From NCBI GenBank assembly GCA_016800925.1, contig JABCPU010000011.1, forward strand, positions 372,001-436,000: a stretch of 64,000 nucleotides of DNA, read 5' to 3'. Shown piece after piece: positions 59,666 through 64,000 of this stretch. Position numbers and translations under genes: made by a program. The notes under the pieces were generated by a model, which worked only from the letters and a program-made list of their open reading frames with translations, was not told where the DNA came from and searched no databases. The DNA is from Suillus spraguei (taxonomy: Eukaryota > Basidiomycota > Agaricomycetes > Boletales > Suillaceae). Each line of letters begins with the position of its first letter. Position 1 is the stretch's first letter.

Positions 59666-60562
59666 ACAAGTCGAGGCGTAACTGTTTCACCGTTTTCGTG
59701 AGTAGTTTGGCAAATTACATCTTGAAGAACCGAAAGAAACCAGAATAACGAGAAGTGTCATCCACCGGGCAGACAATTCGGATAGAACGTGGACTCACAG
59801 AGTTGACCACGACCGAAGGAGGATTTAAAACCGTCTTCGCAGGCAAACAACGCGAGGCCTGACAGGCTGCGCAACGTGCACGTCGACAAACAACCGGCAT
59901 CAAGGACTCTTTACTTTGATATCGTGAAGGAAGTTGCACACATCCTCGACCAAACAGCGTCCTTGGGAGAAAAACGGACACGTGACCTTACCTAATCCCA
60001 GATAAAGCGCGGGAATCTAAGCTAAGCATGAGGAAATTGACAATCTGGGTATAGCTTACTTAAGCTTACCGGCGCACGTGCACGGTCCACGGACGGATGA
60101 ACGACCCCAGGCGCAGACGAGAATGCGTCGGGGAGACAAAACGCGTCGAAAAGGTCGGAGGGTGGTGCAGAAGCTATATAGGACGGATTGTCGTACGTAG
60201 ATTGAGTGAATATTGATGAGAGGACGCGTTTTGAGCGTGTCCAGGGACTCGAGCGCGGAAGATGCTAAGTGTTACGCCACGTTTAGCCGACAAACTGGAA
60301 ATTTCTCACGCCAAACCGTCAATCTTTTGGCTGGCAGCAGTCCGCTGCTGCTCTTAATTATGCAGGGCTCTCTGCAACAGCAGCAGGTGCAGCTGCGTGC
60401 ACTCGAGAAATTGACAGTCTCGATCCCGCCGGCTTTACAGTCCGGGTGGCTGATTGCTTACCTAGTACTACATATCTGCTTACTCCATACTCCCCTCTCT
60501 ATTCTACTCGACTTCACCTACCCCCGGGCTCGACAACGGCTCTCTCACATCGACATCCAACC
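59666..60562. other. Upstream region of the nuclease gene
   Basis: A minus-strand frame of 88 residues (59715-59981) starts MSVFLPRTLFGRG and is Arg/Cys-rich. It has no recognised domain and is not called. A TATA-like CTATATA is at 60174-60180, about 385 bases before the nuclease start. Confidence 0.4.
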
Positions 60563-62475
60563 ATGGGAGTTGCTCAAGTTTGGACGGTACGTTTGTTGCT
60601 TATGGCGTTGTGGACCAGTATTGATTTGTTTAATTTTAGTACTTAAAGCCTAGCGCGAGAACGAAGTCACTCACGGCACTTGCCCTAGAAGGGAGATATG
60701 CCGGATGTCCTCCTTTTCATCCCTTCATCATCGGGGTTGATGTCAGGTGAGTGCACTATGTACTCAGTATAAATTAAACGATCTGATTGCTCAACCTCAT
60801 CAGTATATGGTTTGAGCAGTGCCAGCAGTTCATGCGTGGCCGAGCTCATGCACGGAGTGGCCAAAATCCCGCCCTGCGCACCTTTCTTTTTCGGACTGCG
60901 AGACTGAAATGCTTCTCGGTTCAGCTTGTCTTCGCCTACGATGGACCTGACCGACCAGCACTCAAACGAGGAAAAAATGTGGCCACCGCAAAAGACCACT
61001 GGATGACGAAGCCTACCCAGCGAATCCTGGATGCGTTCAACATCCAGTGGTTCATGGTAAGTATGTTTCTTTTCATTTTCAATAACAGTCTTCAGTGACT
61101 CGCATCGTACTTACATGTAGGCAAGGGGCGAGGCTGAGGCTGAGCTCGCTGCTATGAACTCCGTGGGTGCCATCAATGCTGTGATGACTGACGACAGTGA
61201 TGTGTTTGCATTTGGCTGTCGCTGCATAATTCGGAAGTAGGATATCTGCTTTGCGTTGTTGTTTGGAGCTGAACTGATTTTTTTTTCATAGTTCTTCCTT
61301 CTCAGACACAACGGTTAGTGTATACGAAGCTGCAATGCCCCTTGAAGACTATGCCCTTGTCAGCCTTCTTTGTGGTGGTGACTATGACACGGTAAATCTC
61401 TTGCAAGTATTCAACTATCTCTTGTTATCTTGTAGACAGGCCTGCCTGGCTGTGGTCCTGCAACTGCATTCGGGCTCGCACGCTGTGGTATGGGCAACTC
61501 CTTGCTCGCAGCTGAGTCGGGCTGCGAATTTGCTGGTCCGTACCGTCGAGCATGGAGAAATGATGTACAACGGCACCTCCGCTATGACCCAACATCGCGA
61601 ATCGGACGGTGCCACCCATTGTTGGCCGACAATCTTCCCAGCGAGGTTCCGAGCTTCAACACCTGGTCTGCATACCTACACCCAGCCATCCATGAACCTT
61701 TGGTGTCCATTCGCAAGCCCGGTGTCCCAGATGCCGGAAAAATTGCGGCTGTGGTGGTGCCTCTATTGGGCTGGGAGGATACAGGTCGCCTACTCGACAC
61801 ATTCAGTGGCAAAGTCTGGCCGGGCGCCGTGACCAGTGAATTGTTGCAAGACCTCAGCACCTGGCGACCGATCAACCAGGATGTAAGTGGAAGTCACTCG
61901 AATCGTGTACAAATGACTGATGAGGCCATACAACAAGCTCGCACTCGCAGGAGCTGCAACTCGCCACTTCTTCCTCCACTTTGTGCACAAGCCGCAGACT
62001 GTAGGTGAAGTCTGTGGTTACAATGCGCGGATGCCTGCAGATGCACTTATAAAGGAGACTTTTCGGTATCTTACTGACCTGTCAATGCCTGAAGGGCCGT
62101 CAAAGCCGTTTCGCATGTGGGTGCCCAAGGGCATCTACAATGCCTGGACTAAATTCATGTGGTCTGAGTCATTGCTGTTGTTGACCGATACTGTTGGCGA
62201 GTCCTCCAAGACGCCTGCAAAGTCACAAGAGAAGGTATGTTACCTATCCTAACCCCCTCCCAACACTGCTCAAGTTGTTCAACCAGGAACACTCTTCTGA
62301 GTGCGAGGTGGTAGCTGGTCCCTCATTGCTGGACACCATCACTCTGACCAACAACTCGGAGCGCGATGATGAGTGGGTAATTGACCTTACGATAGATTAT
62401 TTCGGTTGTAGTTCTGGTTCCAAGAGCAAGGGGAAGTCGAAAGCCCAGCCCACAGACATTATCGATCTCACTTAA
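60563..62475 (+). CDS. GEN1/Yen1-like XPG-family structure-specific nuclease
   Basis: XPG-family nucleases cut branched DNA; the GEN1/Yen1 branch resolves Holliday junctions. Eight exons join in frame: 60563-60586, 60640-60746, 60804-61056, 61121-61236, 61292-61391, 61436-61882, 61938-62234 and 62287-62475, giving 510 residues. The N-terminal XPG domain starts MGVAQVWTYL and has VDVS and AYDGPDRP. The XPG-I domain has RGEAEAELA and DDSDVFAFG. A helix-two-turn-helix follows GGDYDT (TGLPGCGPATAFGLA). All the acidic residues expected for the two-metal site are present. The C-terminus has two SUMO-interacting-type motifs, VIDLT and IIDLT. No chromodomain was recognised, and the protein is shorter than typical GEN1. 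No frame break is seen. It lies tail to tail with the recombinase gene, with a gap of 74 bases. Nuclear action is inferred. Confidence 0.88.
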
Positions 62476-62549
62476 TTCTCGCCGGTGACCATATTCGCAT
62501 GTTCATAATGAAAACTATTTGACTGAACAAATGTACATTCTAAGTTAAG

Positions 62550-64000
62550 CTAAGCACAAGCACAGGTGCGACCACAGGTAGGGCAAGGATCGTGTCGAGG
62601 ACGATTAGGGTTAAAGTAATCCTCACGTTCGACAAACGGGCTATCAGTCCAGGACAACAAATATTTCAAAATGGCACTTGGGTTGTCGAAGTTCTCGGCC
62701 CATCCCCCCCCCCTCCCCCCCCTCCATGTGCAAACAAATGTTGCGAAATGGCCGGCGTAAGACCATCGCAAGGTACTGACATCCGCCACGACGGATAGAA
62801 TGCGTTCCGTATGGGCGAGGATCGACACCAATGTCCAGAAGGTTGTTTCGGAAACACTCCAGAAAAGACTCAGATGACTGGAACCACCAGGTAAGTCGAT
62901 TATCGACACAAGAATGGCTTTTGACTCCAACATACCATAGCATCTGTCGGGTTGACACTCACTCCATCACTCCCCACCTTTTTTCGGAACACATACCCAT
63001 CAAGATGCTCGTTATTTTGGCTTGCGAGAAGCCACCATATTATTGCGAATGCGCGGATGGGGCACATCCACGGCTTGTGAATATCGGCATAAAAGTGAAA
63101 TGGGGCTATTCCTAGGAGTGCATTAGTATCTCAACTCAGAGCTGGACCATTACAACATACCACCATGTTGATGCGTCTTTCGGAAAGGCAGCATAAGCCG
63201 TACACGGAAGTCAGACCCCTTGAATATCCCCTGGTTGAATATTTTCCGAGTGGCATCAATCCAGTGACCTTTGAGCAGGGGATCCTTGACTTGGAAACTG
63301 ACATCGTGCCAAGTTATTCGGAGAGCTTCGTCAAAGCGGAGGAGGCAGAGGAATGACACCAGGTAGAGAAGATAAAGCATCATTCGGATGAGAAACCCAC
63401 CCCAATCTTCAGGATGTTCTGCCTTCCTCTTTCTAGATATCCGCACATCCTCATTGCGCTCGGCAGCACAATTGAACACCCACAGCTCTTTCAATGTTGG
63501 CTCGTCCATAGCACGAGCACTTGTTACAGTTTCTCCCGAATGAACCTAGAAATCCAAGTCATTAATCAGAACAAGGACAGTTTGTAGACTTACTTTTCGG
63601 CGACGTAGGCTGATCATATACTGTGAAACTGTGACCCAGAGAGATGGGTTACCAACAAATTTTCCAGGATACACAGGATTCTCCATCCATGGCTGGGTTC
63701 CGAGTCCGTAATCACGTCCGAACTTGTGGCTGATTGCTGCTCGCATCTTTTGTGCATTATTGTAAGTTGCACGGGGCACGGTCAAGAGCTTGGGCTTGCC
63801 GGTCTGTATGTCATTCTCATCACATCTAATGATGAAACAGAAAGCAGTTAGTGAGGGCTTCAATGCATCACGACAATCGCACTTATCCATAATCCAAAGT
63901 GCTATGCACTTTGGATATTCGGTAGATATGTTCGACGGGAGATGTTCGGCCTCGTCTGTAGTTTTCACTTTGCCTATATCCACGCAGAATTGTTTGAACT
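62550..64000 (-). CDS. Tyrosine recombinase (Crypton/integrase-like), 5' end beyond window
   Basis: The minus-strand gene enters from the right edge and ends at 62550-62552. Exons in order include FGRDYGLGTQPWMENPVYPG and SLWVTVSQYMISLRRRKV (an N-terminal SAM-like core-binding region), then MDEPTLKELWVFNCAAERNE, and YLVSFLCLLRFDEALRITW, whose arginine is the likely first catalytic residue. WMCPIRAFAIIWWLLAS, WWFQSSESFLECFRNNLLDI and RPYGTHSIRRGGCQYLAM (H-x2-R box) follow. The last part, WAENFDNPSAILKYLLSW and then REDYFNPN, supplies the W/H position and candidate tyrosines. It ends in a Cys cluster (CPTCGRTCACA). Between the H-x2-R box and WAEN the frame shifts within a G-rich tract. This type cuts and joins DNA through a phosphotyrosine link. 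No reverse transcriptase accompanies it, unlike the element at 39600-45100. Confidence 0.75.
62704..62725 (-). repeat. G tract (G2-A-G8-A-G10) inside the recombinase gene
   Basis: The plus strand has C10-T-C8-T-C2. It lies between the H-x2-R box and the WAEN block, and the two blocks are in different frames across it. A change in the length of either run would restore or break the frame. Confidence 0.9.

Noticed and set aside
62644..62958. Gly/Arg-rich tail (MEGGEGGGMGRELRQ) as the true end of the recombinase
   Set aside because: It arises by reading through the G tract in the wrong frame; the other frame gives the WAENFDNP block and a sensible C-terminus.

Overview
The window is nuclear DNA of a mushroom-forming basidiomycete (Agaricomycete). 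The coding regions are cut by many introns of about 45-75 bases with GT...AG borders. Several of the families are ones greatly expanded in Agaricomycetes: DUF6535 membrane proteins, F-box/LRR relatives, JmjC proteins, a multi-intron P450, Plavaka-type transposases and tyrosine-recombinase elements. I cannot name the species.

Layout. 1-3100: a tandem array of tRNA-like Pol III units and decayed coding fragments, including a P450 relic. 3444-18066: the ordinary, gene-rich part, with a cytochrome P450 (minus), an epsin (minus), a tRNA-Gly(TCC), a small secreted protein built from duplicated exon-intron modules, an SREBP-type bHLH membrane-bound transcription factor (minus) and a long Ser/Pro-rich protein (plus). 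18560-27740: a tandem segmental duplication of a DUF6535 gene; the left copy is a pseudogene and the right copy looks complete. 27800-47450: a transposon and repeat graveyard. It holds a Plavaka (CACTA-like) relic, a gypsy gag fragment joined to a Tc1/mariner tail, two minisatellites, a 3-kb satellite with inverted blocks, a gag-only LTR element, and a tyrosine-recombinase retrotransposon interrupted by a solo LTR. 47800-59700: mostly decaying genes (F-box/LRR, JmjC, a ribonucleotide reductase small subunit in pieces on both strands, an ankyrin-AAA ATPase) with two unidentified genes. 60563-64000: an apparently intact GEN1/Yen1-like XPG nuclease, tail to tail with a tyrosine recombinase gene that runs off the right edge.

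Two themes recur. First, several conserved genes (P450, SREBP, JmjC, the Ser/Pro-rich protein and the recombinase) each carry an apparent one-base frame break inside otherwise good coding sequence. This means either real decay or an assembly with residual indel errors, and reads would decide. Second, the right-hand nuclease/recombinase pair is the best candidate for an undescribed mobile or recombination system. That link is inference from adjacency only.
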